A DNA stretch of 10,644 nucleotides, from NCBI GenBank assembly GCA_002347925.1, contig DDYL01000199.1, positions 21,526 to 32,169 on the forward strand, written 5' to 3'. Shown one piece after another: positions 1 through 6,707 of this stretch (positions within the stretch are counted from its first letter, which is position 1; each line of letters starts with the position of its first letter). The DNA comes from Chloroflexi bacterium UBA2235. Its GTDB lineage: Bacteria; Chloroflexota; UBA11872; UBA12225. The notes below the pieces were generated by a model that worked only from the letters and a program-made list of their open reading frames with translations, searched no databases and had not been told where the DNA came from. The translations under genes were made by a program, and so were the position numbers.

Positions 1-303
1 CGCAAGCGTCGCGCCGATCAACCACTTGCCTACCTGAGGCTGCGTCCGGAAATAGAACTCATCGGTCCATTCGGCGTCAAAAAGCTCTCCGGAACTGACA
101 AGACGGAATGCCTCTTGAGATGAAGTAGTCCAATGGGTCTCGTCACCGTGGAATTCCTCCGCTCCGAGCGCGGAAAAGTACGGGAACGCCAGAGTGATGC
201 CGATGACAAAAATGAGGACGGCTCTCCCCAATTTGCCCGGATACGGAATCCCCCGCACTGACGTTTTGGCTGCGAACCAACGACTGCTCACCCAGTCCTC
301 CAC
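1..303 (-). CDS. GT39-type membrane glycosyltransferase (protein O-mannosyltransferase-like), N-terminal 101 residues only
   Basis: The minus strand from a GTG at 303 stays open to the window edge, so this is the 5' end of a gene cut by the window. After a short cytoplasmic start (VEDWVSSRWF) comes one membrane helix at about residues 26-48. It is followed by an extracytoplasmic loop with GDETHW (D54, E55) and TQPQVGKWLIG (residues 87-97). An acidic DE pair in the first outer loop followed by a P-x-x-(G/A)-K-x-L-(I/F) stretch is the pattern of the GT39 and related GT-C transferases. These move mannose or another sugar from a polyprenyl phosphate onto Ser/Thr of secreted proteins or onto lipid. 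An in-frame TGA lies upstream, and GTG 303 is the first possible start after it. AGGA lies about 10 bases before it. The gene is divergent from the secreted glycosidase at 452. A lipid A or arabinose transferase of the same fold cannot be excluded from 101 residues. Confidence 0.72.
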   Translation of the reverse strand, partial: MEDWVSSRWFAAKTSVRGIPYPGKLGRAVLIFVIGITLAFPYFSALGAEEFHGDETHWTTSSQEAFRLVSSGELFDAEWTDEFYFRTQPQVGKWLIGATLA

Positions 304-451
304 GTCCTGGAATTCCTGATGGCCGCACTTCGATCAAGTCGCCCAAGAATGGTCGGATCGTATCGGTCCATGAGCGCCTCGGGTCGTCACGGCGCTGACC
401 GCCACATGACCCCATTTCGGTATTCGTGGCATCAGGACGTACAGTTCGACG
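304..451. promoter_or_regulatory. Divergent intergenic region between the GT39-like gene and the secreted glycosidase
   Basis: These 148 bases separate two divergent genes and must hold promoters for both. On the plus side TACAGT at 440-445 ends six bases before the GTG at 452, with no Shine-Dalgarno sequence between. That fits a -10 element of a leaderless transcript. On the minus side the complement of 357-362 reads TACGAT, a weak -10 candidate, and I see no convincing -35 for either. The assignment is inference from position and spacing. Confidence 0.4.
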
Positions 452-3166
452 GTGTTTGGATGGAAGTGCCCACCCTGGGGCCGCGCAGTCCAATTCAGTG
501 GGGCGCTGGCGATCCTGATCGTTGGTGTCGCAGGAAGCGCCTCGGGAGCGCGTGCTGACGACACGCCAACCGGTTCCTCGGAAGTGTCCGCCCTTGGAGT
601 GTCAAATCCTGACCCGGCATGCCTAGACCCATTGGAGCGGGTCGCGCCTCAAGACGGCCTTGGAGACCCGTGTGAGCTAGCCATTGGCGAACCTGACAGT
701 GGCACAGACACGAGCACAGATCAGCAGGGAGCCCTGAAGACGCTCGAAGACCACCTGCAGGAAAGTAGCAATCAGGAAAGTGGAGACGTCACCCAGGCCG
801 AGGACGGTGGTGAGGACCCGACGAACCCTGTCGCATTGCAGAGCACCCGGACACCGGTTCGCCCTGCCTGGCAACACGGTGCCCTCCTACCTGTCATTTC
901 GGGAACTACCGTTCGGAATGCCGCAAATGGCCAATCGTTCTCAGCAACGACCACGCCCGGCAGGCCGGGTCCCGCTCCATATTTTCCGGGCTTGCACAGT
1001 CCCACCCCTCGCCCGTCGCTTACCGCAAGCGCGACGGTTACGCCGAGCCCCACCGCTACGCCAACACCGACCGAAACGGCGACACCAACCGAAACGCCAA
1101 CGTTAACGCCCAGCTCAACAATTACGCCCACCCCTACTCTGACGCAGACCACTACGCCAGTTCCGACATCCACTTTGACATCTACCCCCAGTGCAACATC
1201 AACATTAATACCAATGCCTAGTATTTCTCCTAGCGTGACGGCATCTCCTAGCTTGCCTGAGCGCCCAACCCCTAGCGCTGATCGGTACGAGTCGACGGAT
1301 GGTCTCTCGGTCTTCCGTGGGGACTCTGGGTCTCATCCGTCCCAAGCTCCCGCCATAAACGGCGCGGTTCGTAGCGGCCTTTGGTGGCGCGGTGCCCCGT
1401 GGGACGATCAGCGCGATCGGTCATCCGCGGTTGGAGGACCAGCTTCGATCCATTGGCTAGACCCCGACGCTCCGACCGGCTGGGAACTCATCGAAGATCC
1501 GTCCCTTTCAACTCTTGCAAGGAACATGTCTCTAACCCTTGAGGCTATGCGCAAGTGTTTTCCAGGCGCAAGTGGGCCTGTTTGCGGGTTTCGACCCGGT
1601 AACGCTTATGACGCCATTTACGTGCGTGACAGCGCGTACATCGCTGCCCTTGCCAAGTACGCTTACCCGTCCGATCACCTCCGAACCGTCGTCGAGGAAG
1701 CTCTGACACTCCAGTTCGATGATGGTGATGAAAGTCTCGATTCGCGCGACCTTCTGCCACGTGCGCCATGGCCCGCCAGGCCCGGCACCGGAGCGACTTC
1801 GGCTGTGGTCGACTACGACAGGCGGCGCGAAAAGGCGAATGTTGCTTCAGACGAAGAAGTAAGCCTCATTCGTGCCGCCTACCAGTACTTCCAGTCAGAT
1901 GGAGGCGCGACTTGGCTTCGCACTCAAGTGCGAGGCACCAGGGTTTTCGACCGATTGACACTTGCCCTCAACTGGGTCCTCGAACGCCGAACGGACCCGA
2001 AAACCGGCTTGATCATTCGTCCGCACACTACCGACTGGGGCGACGTCGAACTAAGTGATGACGGGATTGCTCCCGGAAGCGCTGCGCCAACCGTCTGGAC
2101 CGCCTCGATTTATGACCAGGCCGTCACCTATCGCGCGCTTCGTGAAATGGCGATCATGGCCAGCGCACTCGGAGACAGGGACCGCGCTGAAACATACGAC
2201 CGGAAAGCGGACACTCTCAGGGACAGCACCCACCAAGCGCTGTGGATACCGGCGGATGGTTACTTCCGGACCCACGTTCACGTGGGCACGAGCGCTAGCG
2301 GAATGCCGGCAACGCTCCCTAACAGCGGCCACCACAATTTTGATGAAGACGAAATCGTTAGCGTTGCGAATGCAATTGCAGTATATGCCGGGCTCGCGAA
2401 CGACATCGAAACCTCTCGGATCATCACGGTTCTGGAACGCGCCCGACTAGCTTCAGGATCACCCCTGGCCGGAGTGTCGCTCTTTCCTGCCTACCCGGCT
2501 GGAACCTTTCGGAACGCACAGATGTCTCCGGGCTCCTACCAGAATGGAGCAGTGTGGGATTGGTGGGCGGGCACACAAATCATGGCCGAGTTTGCGCGAG
2601 GCTATAGCAACGCAGGCTTTGCGCACCTGGCCGCGATATCGCGAGCGTGGCAAACGCACCCCGAAGACATCCCGGAATGGCGCCCCCTTCCACCCGACCG
2701 TGGCCGCGATACACGGGTGCCCTTGTCAACCGCTGGAAGCGGTCACTACGCGGCGGCCGCAGGGACAGTCGGCGAGGCGGTCATCCACGGGCTATTCGGG
2801 CTTGAGCTTTCGCGAGATAGTTTCGCCATCACCCCTCGGCTGGGAAGCTTGAACGGTCAGGCCCGCATACGCCTGCCAGACGCGAATGGGACAGGCAGGT
2901 TCTTGGCCTTCGGGCAGCGAATCAGGCGTTTGGAGGGGTCACTGGTCCTCAATGCAGTGATTGAGACGAACCACCCAGCTCCGGGATGGTTCTCAATCCG
3001 CCTGCCCAGCGATCAGACGCCAACCTCCGTGAGCGTTGACGGCACACCATTGCCTCTGCCGTGGAAAATAGGTGTCATCGGCGCAGACATAATGCTTACC
3101 GTTGGCGCGGTTGAGCCGGGTCACCACGTTCTTACGGTAGTTTGGGACGCTAACGCGCGGCAATAG
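452..3166 (+). CDS. Secreted six-hairpin glycosidase-like protein with Ser/Thr/Pro-rich linker
   Basis: The 904-residue product starts at GTG 452, the only usual start codon after the in-frame TGA at 407. Residues 1-35 are a signal peptide: K5 and R11, the core ALAILIVGVAG, then a likely cut after ARA (A35). Residues 36-185 are acidic and low in complexity. Residues about 186-275 are a Ser/Thr/Pro linker with TPTETATPTETP. From about residue 343 the sequence resembles an (alpha/alpha)6-toroid glycosidase: NAYDAIYVRDS (384-394), HTTDWGDVE (525-533) and QNGAVWDWW (697-705) look like the conserved loops of GH78, GH37, GH63 and glycogen-debranching-type families. Acidic candidates for catalysis are D393, D528, D531, E533 and D703. 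The last 100 or so residues look like the beta-sandwich tail common in these enzymes. It probably hydrolyses an oligosaccharide or glycan outside the membrane. The exact family and substrate cannot be read from sequence, and activity is unproven. Confidence 0.78.
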   Translation: MFGWKCPPWGRAVQFSGALAILIVGVAGSASGARADDTPTGSSEVSALGVSNPDPACLDPLERVAPQDGLGDPCELAIGEPDSGTDTSTDQQGALKTLEDHLQESSNQESGDVTQAEDGGEDPTNPVALQSTRTPVRPAWQHGALLPVISGTTVRNAANGQSFSATTTPGRPGPAPYFPGLHSPTPRPSLTASATVTPSPTATPTPTETATPTETPTLTPSSTITPTPTLTQTTTPVPTSTLTSTPSATSTLIPMPSISPSVTASPSLPERPTPSADRYESTDGLSVFRGDSGSHPSQAPAINGAVRSGLWWRGAPWDDQRDRSSAVGGPASIHWLDPDAPTGWELIEDPSLSTLARNMSLTLEAMRKCFPGASGPVCGFRPGNAYDAIYVRDSAYIAALAKYAYPSDHLRTVVEEALTLQFDDGDESLDSRDLLPRAPWPARPGTGATSAVVDYDRRREKANVASDEEVSLIRAAYQYFQSDGGATWLRTQVRGTRVFDRLTLALNWVLERRTDPKTGLIIRPHTTDWGDVELSDDGIAPGSAAPTVWTASIYDQAVTYRALREMAIMASALGDRDRAETYDRKADTLRDSTHQALWIPADGYFRTHVHVGTSASGMPATLPNSGHHNFDEDEIVSVANAIAVYAGLANDIETSRIITVLERARLASGSPLAGVSLFPAYPAGTFRNAQMSPGSYQNGAVWDWWAGTQIMAEFARGYSNAGFAHLAAISRAWQTHPEDIPEWRPLPPDRGRDTRVPLSTAGSGHYAAAAGTVGEAVIHGLFGLELSRDSFAITPRLGSLNGQARIRLPDANGTGRFLAFGQRIRRLEGSLVLNAVIETNHPAPGWFSIRLPSDQTPTSVSVDGTPLPLPWKIGVIGADIMLTVGAVEPGHHVLTVVWDANARQ
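1031..1260 (+). repeat. Thr/Pro/Ser-coding low-complexity tract with an 18-bp tandem unit
   Basis: This stretch encodes the linker of the secreted glycosidase. It contains an imperfect 18-base tandem unit at 1065-1082 and 1083-1100, each coding for the TPTET(A/P) hexapeptide, and then diverged T-P-T-x repeats. Such tracts expand and contract by slippage and are typical extended spacers between a secretion signal or surface anchor and a catalytic domain. Thr and Ser next to Pro are favoured positions for O-glycosylation, but no modification can be seen from DNA. Confidence 0.75.
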
Positions 3167-3197
3167 CACAAGGGCCGTTCGGTACCTGTGTGCGGTG

Positions 3198-3210
3198 CTG
3201 GTGACACCAG
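3198..3210. promoter_or_regulatory. Short palindrome over the -35 element, possible operator
   Basis: CTGGTG-A-CACCAG is a perfect inverted repeat with six-base arms and one central base. It covers the -35 hexamer of the promoter at 3201-3229. A regulator bound here would block RNA polymerase. It has no T tract and too small a loop to be a terminator. That it is an operator is inference; a 13-base palindrome can occur by chance. Confidence 0.35.
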
Positions 3211-3229
3211 TCCGACAGATATGTAGAAT
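3201..3229 (+). promoter_or_regulatory. Sigma70-type promoter of the carbonic anhydrase-like gene
   Basis: GTGACA at 3201-3206 matches five of six bases of the TTGACA -35 consensus. TAGAAT at 3224-3229 matches five of six bases of TATAAT. The spacer is exactly 17 bases. Transcription would begin near 3236, giving a leader of about 30 bases that contains the GGAGG ribosome site at 3258-3262. This is the best promoter in the window by consensus, and it places the downstream gene in its own transcription unit rather than as read-through from the glycosidase. Confidence 0.6.
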
Positions 3230-3257
3230 ACGCCGTAACCGTCGGAGACTGTCCATT

Positions 3258-3262
3258 GGAGG
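3258..3262 (+). promoter_or_regulatory. Ribosome binding site GGAGG that decides the start at 3268
   Basis: GGAGG lies five bases before GTG 3268. The longer reading frame could be opened by TTG 3256, but that codon overlaps and precedes this site, so it cannot use it. The GTG is therefore the likely start. Confidence 0.75.
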
Positions 3263-3267
3263 TAGTT

Positions 3268-4515
3268 GTGTCTGAAGCAGTGAAACGTAAGGGCTTTACA
3301 AGCCAGGGACCATCCTTCCCGTGGCAGAAGGCAACGGCTGCTGGCTTTCTTGCAGGCTGTTTCGCGTTGGGTTCCGTAATCGCGGGCGCAGCGAGCGGCG
3401 AAGGCGCCAGTTTTGTCGATTCAACCGCGACGATCACGAAGCGCGACAATGTGACTCTTGGGAAAGAGGTGTACGTTGGGCCGTTCGCACAACTTATCTC
3501 ATCAAACAACATAACAATTGGTGATGAGTCGAACGTTCAAGACAACGTGGTCATTGATGCGTCACAGTCGTCCGTTGAACTTGGCAAGATGGCAATCCTC
3601 GCCCATGGGGCTGCCGTCAAGAATGGCACCCGGATGGGAACTGAGGGCAAGTGCCCAGCCCCGGCCGCTGGTGCTCATGCTGACCCACACGCTGACGCCC
3701 ATGGTGCTGAAACCGCCCATTGTCCATCGTTTGTAGGTTTTAATTCTGTCGTTGAAGGTGCAATCCTCGAGATGGACACCATGGTGCTCCATCTGGCCTA
3801 CGTTGGGCCCGGCGTCCGCATTCCGTCTGGACGCAAGGTCAACTCCGGGATGCGCATCGATTCTCAGGTCGAAGTGATGTCCAAGACTGCGCCTCTGGTA
3901 GCTGGCGACCGAACATTCATGGACGGTGTCATTGAGGTGAACGTCGCCTTTGCTTCAGGGTACTCACGTATGCACGATGAGGACAGTGACTCTGACAAGG
4001 GGGTGAACTACGACGCTGGGATGACGAAGTTCAATCCATTCCGCGATCTTCCGGAGTTGGCTGGAGTGAACGTCCGCGATACCAAGTTCCGCAACCGGAT
4101 CATTGGTGACGTTCGTATGGCAAACACCCTAGCGGAACTCGACAAGGTGATGGGAGATCACATTTCCATACGGGCTGACGAAGCAGAGCCCTTCAAAGTC
4201 GGAACAATTGCTGCAATGGGAAGCGGCACCATTTTCCATGGCCTTGAGGGCTCACACATAGAAGCACATGACGGAGTGGTCTACGGCAAGGGCGTGATTG
4301 TCCACGGGGGCGGAACTCCCTGGAACGATGTGACAATCATCGGCAAGAATGTCCGCATTGGTGACCACGCGGTCTTCTTCCGCTCGAACCTGGGCAATGA
4401 CAGCTACGTCGGGTCCCGGGCTCTGCTTCAGGACACCAAGCTCCCGGCCGGAACTGTCATTCCTGACAACTGGGTGGTCGTGAACGGCGAGTTCATTAAC
4501 CGCGTCGAGTGGTAG
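3268..4515 (+). CDS. Tandem gamma-class carbonic anhydrase-like left-handed beta-helix protein, exported or membrane-anchored
   Basis: The 415-residue product has a hydrophobic segment at about residues 17-42, then beta-helix repeats. Residues about 45-235 follow the whole Methanosarcina Cam pattern: SNVQDNVVIDA (88-98), LAH (111-113), FVGFNSVVEGA and VNVAFASGY (224-232). Residues about 292-405 look like a second Cam-type helix: SIRADE (300-305), FHGLE (323-327) and IGKNVRIGD (358-366). Gamma enzymes are trimers that hydrate CO2 at a metal held by three His between subunits. Against remembered Cam numbering, the first half keeps N73 and Q75 (N89, Q91) and H117 (H113), but has D97 for H81, K118 for H122 and no R59/D61. 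The second half keeps R59, D61, E62, H81 and E84 (R302, D304, E305, H324, E327) with identical spacing but lacks N73/Q75. A His-rich loop lies at 129-152. Fold confidence is high, but carbonic anhydrase activity is uncertain. Confidence 0.8.
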   Translation: MSEAVKRKGFTSQGPSFPWQKATAAGFLAGCFALGSVIAGAASGEGASFVDSTATITKRDNVTLGKEVYVGPFAQLISSNNITIGDESNVQDNVVIDASQSSVELGKMAILAHGAAVKNGTRMGTEGKCPAPAAGAHADPHADAHGAETAHCPSFVGFNSVVEGAILEMDTMVLHLAYVGPGVRIPSGRKVNSGMRIDSQVEVMSKTAPLVAGDRTFMDGVIEVNVAFASGYSRMHDEDSDSDKGVNYDAGMTKFNPFRDLPELAGVNVRDTKFRNRIIGDVRMANTLAELDKVMGDHISIRADEAEPFKVGTIAAMGSGTIFHGLEGSHIEAHDGVVYGKGVIVHGGGTPWNDVTIIGKNVRIGDHAVFFRSNLGNDSYVGSRALLQDTKLPAGTVIPDNWVVVNGEFINRVEW

Positions 4516-5087
4516 CAGGCTCTGGTCGGATGGGCAATTTAGCTTCCAGACGGCCACCGCTAGCCGCTGGAGTTGGGCGGCGCCGACGCTTTGTCGGCGC
4601 CGCTTCTCTTTTGGTGGCTGGATTAGCTGCAATTGTTGCCGGCGGGGGAGCAACCTTAGGTCTGGCGTACTACCGGAGAGTTGCCGACCAGGCTTCCGCA
4701 CCGGTCATCACAGACGTGGCAGTTACCGGATTCACAACTTCAGTCAAAACGACATCCGAACCACTTTCATCGGGTTTGATGAAATGGCGCGCGGACTGGT
4801 CACTGTGCTGGGACCCCTCGCCAAATGCGATTGGGTACGACCTGCAAGTTCTTACGGCTGAAGGCATTTCACCACGTCTCCGGCGACAATTGAAGCCCTG
4901 CCTCGACGTCGAGGTTGCCGCTGGTGAGGCTCCGCCAGAGCGTGTCGAGCGTGAGCAACGCATCCAGATGTCAATTCAGAGGTCGCAACTGTCATATAGG
5001 GTGCGTGCGGCGTTTCCAGACAACCGTGTGGGTGAATGGTCGCGGGAAATAAGCGCAGGCGAGGATCTTGGCGCCCCGCCAACATAG
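4509..5087 (+). CDS. Small membrane-anchored or exported protein with fibronectin III-like domain
   Basis: This frame overlaps the stop of the preceding gene by seven bases if it begins at GTG 4509 (192 residues). ATG 4530, with a weak AGG ten bases before it, would give 185. Neither start has a strong ribosome site, so translational coupling is likely. Numbered from 4509, a basic stretch GRRRRFVG (23-30) leads into a hydrophobic segment to about residue 53. RRRFVG also resembles a twin-arginine export motif, so this could be a Tat signal or an inside-positive anchor. Residues about 90-185 look like a fibronectin III fold: W97, W101-D102-P103, GYDLQV, then YRVRAAFPDN and EWSREISA. C100 and C131 could form a disulfide outside the cell. 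The fold suggests a protein- or glycan-binding accessory role, perhaps with the carbonic anhydrase-like protein. I do not recognise a named family. Confidence 0.65.
   Translation: MVAGSGRMGNLASRRPPLAAGVGRRRRFVGAASLLVAGLAAIVAGGGATLGLAYYRRVADQASAPVITDVAVTGFTTSVKTTSEPLSSGLMKWRADWSLCWDPSPNAIGYDLQVLTAEGISPRLRRQLKPCLDVEVAAGEAPPERVEREQRIQMSIQRSQLSYRVRAAFPDNRVGEWSREISAGEDLGAPPT
4577..4612 (+). terminator. Intrinsic terminator-like hairpin inside the start of the FnIII-like gene
   Basis: GCGGCGCCGAC (4577-4587) and GTCGGCGCCGC (4593-4603) are perfect reverse complements around a five-base loop. They are followed by TTCTCTTTT (4604-4612). An 11-base-pair stem with ten G:C pairs plus a T-rich tail is the form of a Rho-independent terminator. 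It sits about 61 bases after the stop of the carbonic anhydrase-like gene, a normal place for that gene's terminator, but within the next reading frame, where it encodes the arginine-rich lead into the membrane segment. Every start that keeps the hydrophobic segment lies upstream of it or directly at its end. Confidence 0.65.
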
Positions 5088-5149
5088 GCTCTAGCCGACG
5101 CAGACACTGGTGCATCGTCACCACCCCATTTTAATTTCAGGACCGGCCG

Positions 5150-5155
5150 TATACT
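5150..5155 (+). promoter_or_regulatory. Candidate -10 element of the glcDEF operon
   Basis: TATACT ends ten bases before the glcD ATG at 5166, and no Shine-Dalgarno sequence lies between them. Transcription starting about seven to nine bases after the hexamer would leave a leader of only a few bases, or none. No TTGACA-like -35 is seen at 16-18 bases upstream. Confidence 0.5.
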
Positions 5156-5165
5156 TGCCCGAATT

Positions 5166-6650
5166 ATGACCCCCATGCCATCGACCAGCTCCTCGGTTGG
5201 CACGTCGCCACGCTCGGATCAGAATGGCGTGATTTCACCCCTCGTTCAAGCGCTCGGCTCGGTCGTTGGCGACGCAAACGTTCATTGGCGTCGCGAAATG
5301 GTGCGTTCGTATGAGTACGATGGCTCAATTGACGTCGGGCACCCGGATGCGGTCGCACTGGTTGGGTCCTGCTCCGACGTTGTTGGGGTAATGCGCACCG
5401 CAGCCCGGTTCGGTCTTCCCGTTGTCGCCCGCGGATCCGGGACTGGCCTGTCCGGCGGGGCAGTTCCAACCGAAGGCGGAGTCGCCTTGGGGTTTTCACG
5501 GATGCGCAAGGTCGTGTCGGTCGATCCGGCAAACCTACGTGCGGTTGTTGAGCCCGGTTTGGTTAATTTGGACCTCACGAAGTCGGTATCCAAATACGGC
5601 CTCTATTTCGCCCCCGATCCTTCAAGCCAAGCCGCATGCTCCATCGGCGGAAACGTTGCAGAAAACGCGGGCGGTGCCCACTGCCTTGCCTATGGGGTGA
5701 CGACGAACCACGTTACTGGTCTGGAATGCGTCTTGGCGTCTGGTGAGGTCGTACACACCGGCAGCCTTTCACACGGGATGCCCGCCTCGGACTCGCCCGG
5801 ATACGACTTGACGGGCTGCCTTGTTGGTTCTGAGGGCACATTTGCAGTTGTGACGCAGGTTGCCGTTAGGCTGATGCCCGTTGCCGAGGCGGTAAGGACA
5901 ATCCTCGCGAGCTTCCCCACCATTGATAGTGCAAGCCAGGCGACTTCAGACATCATCGGTGCCGGGATCATTCCTGCGGCGCTAGAAATGATGGACGCGT
6001 TGACGATCCAGGCACTCACCCGGGCTGGACACACTGGTCTTCCCGCTGACGCCGCCGCGGTTCTTCTTGTCGAAGTTGAAGGACTTCGCGAAGGCGTCGA
6101 CGAACTTGTGCCTCACGTTGAAAGCTTGCTGTTGGGTGCCGGGGCCACGGAAATCCGGACGGCGAGAACCGGAGACGAACGTGACCGGCTTTGGAAAGCA
6201 CGCAAGGGCGCGCTAGGGGCACTCGGCCAAATCAAGCCAAACTATGTGCTCCAGGATGGGGTCATTCCGCGCACCCGCTTGCTCGAAGTCCTACGAACGG
6301 TCGCTGAGGTCAGTGAGAAATACAACCTGCCGATCGCAAACGTATTCCACGCCGGCGACGGCAACCTTCATCCTTGCATCATTTTTGATGCCCGGGTGCC
6401 GGGCGAAGTTGAAAAGGTCATTGCAGCTGGAGGAGATATCCTCCGAAAGTGCGTTGACGTAGGGGGCACATTGTCAGGCGAACACGGCATAGGCCTCGAA
6501 AAACAGGCCTACCTGACGTGGGTCATGTCCCATCAAGACATATCGGCACAACACTCCCTCAAGTACGCATTCGATCCGGATGTCCGACTGAATCCCGGAA
6601 AGATTTTCCCACACGCATACCGCCCAGTTCCCCAGCTGCGTATCGCGTGA
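5166..6650 (+). CDS. glcD: Glycolate oxidase (dehydrogenase) FAD-binding subunit GlcD
   Basis: The 494-residue protein, close to the usual GlcD length, is the catalytic flavoprotein subunit that oxidises glycolate (or D-lactate) to glyoxylate. The N-terminal FAD-binding PCMH domain shows VVARGSGTGLSGGA (residues 86-99), and DPSSQAACSIGGN (151-163) for FAD phosphate contact. The C-terminal FAD-linked oxidase domain has NVFHAGDGNLHP (392-403), SGEHGIG (437-443) and a closing LNPGKIFP. These His- and acid-containing motifs form the substrate site in the GlcD/vanillyl-alcohol oxidase superfamily. ATG 5166 is the first Met; ATG 5175 is possible. The first about 20 residues are Ser/Thr-rich and may be poorly ordered. 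It leads the operon with the GlcE and GlcF genes downstream, which favours glycolate over a stand-alone D-lactate dehydrogenase, though the two are hard to separate by sequence. Confidence 0.93.
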   Translation: MTPMPSTSSSVGTSPRSDQNGVISPLVQALGSVVGDANVHWRREMVRSYEYDGSIDVGHPDAVALVGSCSDVVGVMRTAARFGLPVVARGSGTGLSGGAVPTEGGVALGFSRMRKVVSVDPANLRAVVEPGLVNLDLTKSVSKYGLYFAPDPSSQAACSIGGNVAENAGGAHCLAYGVTTNHVTGLECVLASGEVVHTGSLSHGMPASDSPGYDLTGCLVGSEGTFAVVTQVAVRLMPVAEAVRTILASFPTIDSASQATSDIIGAGIIPAALEMMDALTIQALTRAGHTGLPADAAAVLLVEVEGLREGVDELVPHVESLLLGAGATEIRTARTGDERDRLWKARKGALGALGQIKPNYVLQDGVIPRTRLLEVLRTVAEVSEKYNLPIANVFHAGDGNLHPCIIFDARVPGEVEKVIAAGGDILRKCVDVGGTLSGEHGIGLEKQAYLTWVMSHQDISAQHSLKYAFDPDVRLNPGKIFPHAYRPVPQLRIA

Positions 6651-6707
6651 CCTCGATGACCACCGTTCCCATCACAACAATCCACGCAGAGACCGGAGTG
6701 GGATCGC

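Noticed and set aside
143..493. Open minus-strand frame of 116 residues
   Set aside because: It is out of frame with the GT39-like coding sequence, has a basic, featureless composition, and covers the divergent promoter region. The frame ending at 1 with DE and QPxVGKWLIG motifs is far better supported.
772..1173. Minus-strand frame rich in Val/Gly (VGVGVAVGLGV type)
   Set aside because: It is the complement of the Thr/Pro linker coding tract, so its repeat composition comes from the sense-strand repeats.
3256..3267. TTG start four codons before GTG 3268
   Set aside because: It lies before and overlaps the ribosome binding site GGAGG, which is correctly spaced only for GTG 3268.
3325..3360. 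LAGC lipobox-like tetrapeptide in the N-terminus of the carbonic anhydrase-like protein
   Set aside because: The hydrophobic stretch continues well past the Cys and too little hydrophobic core precedes it, so a lipoprotein signal is not supported over an ordinary signal or anchor.
5068..5082. TTGGC/GCCAA hairpin at the end of the FnIII-like gene as a terminator
   Set aside because: It has only five base pairs and no T tract after it.
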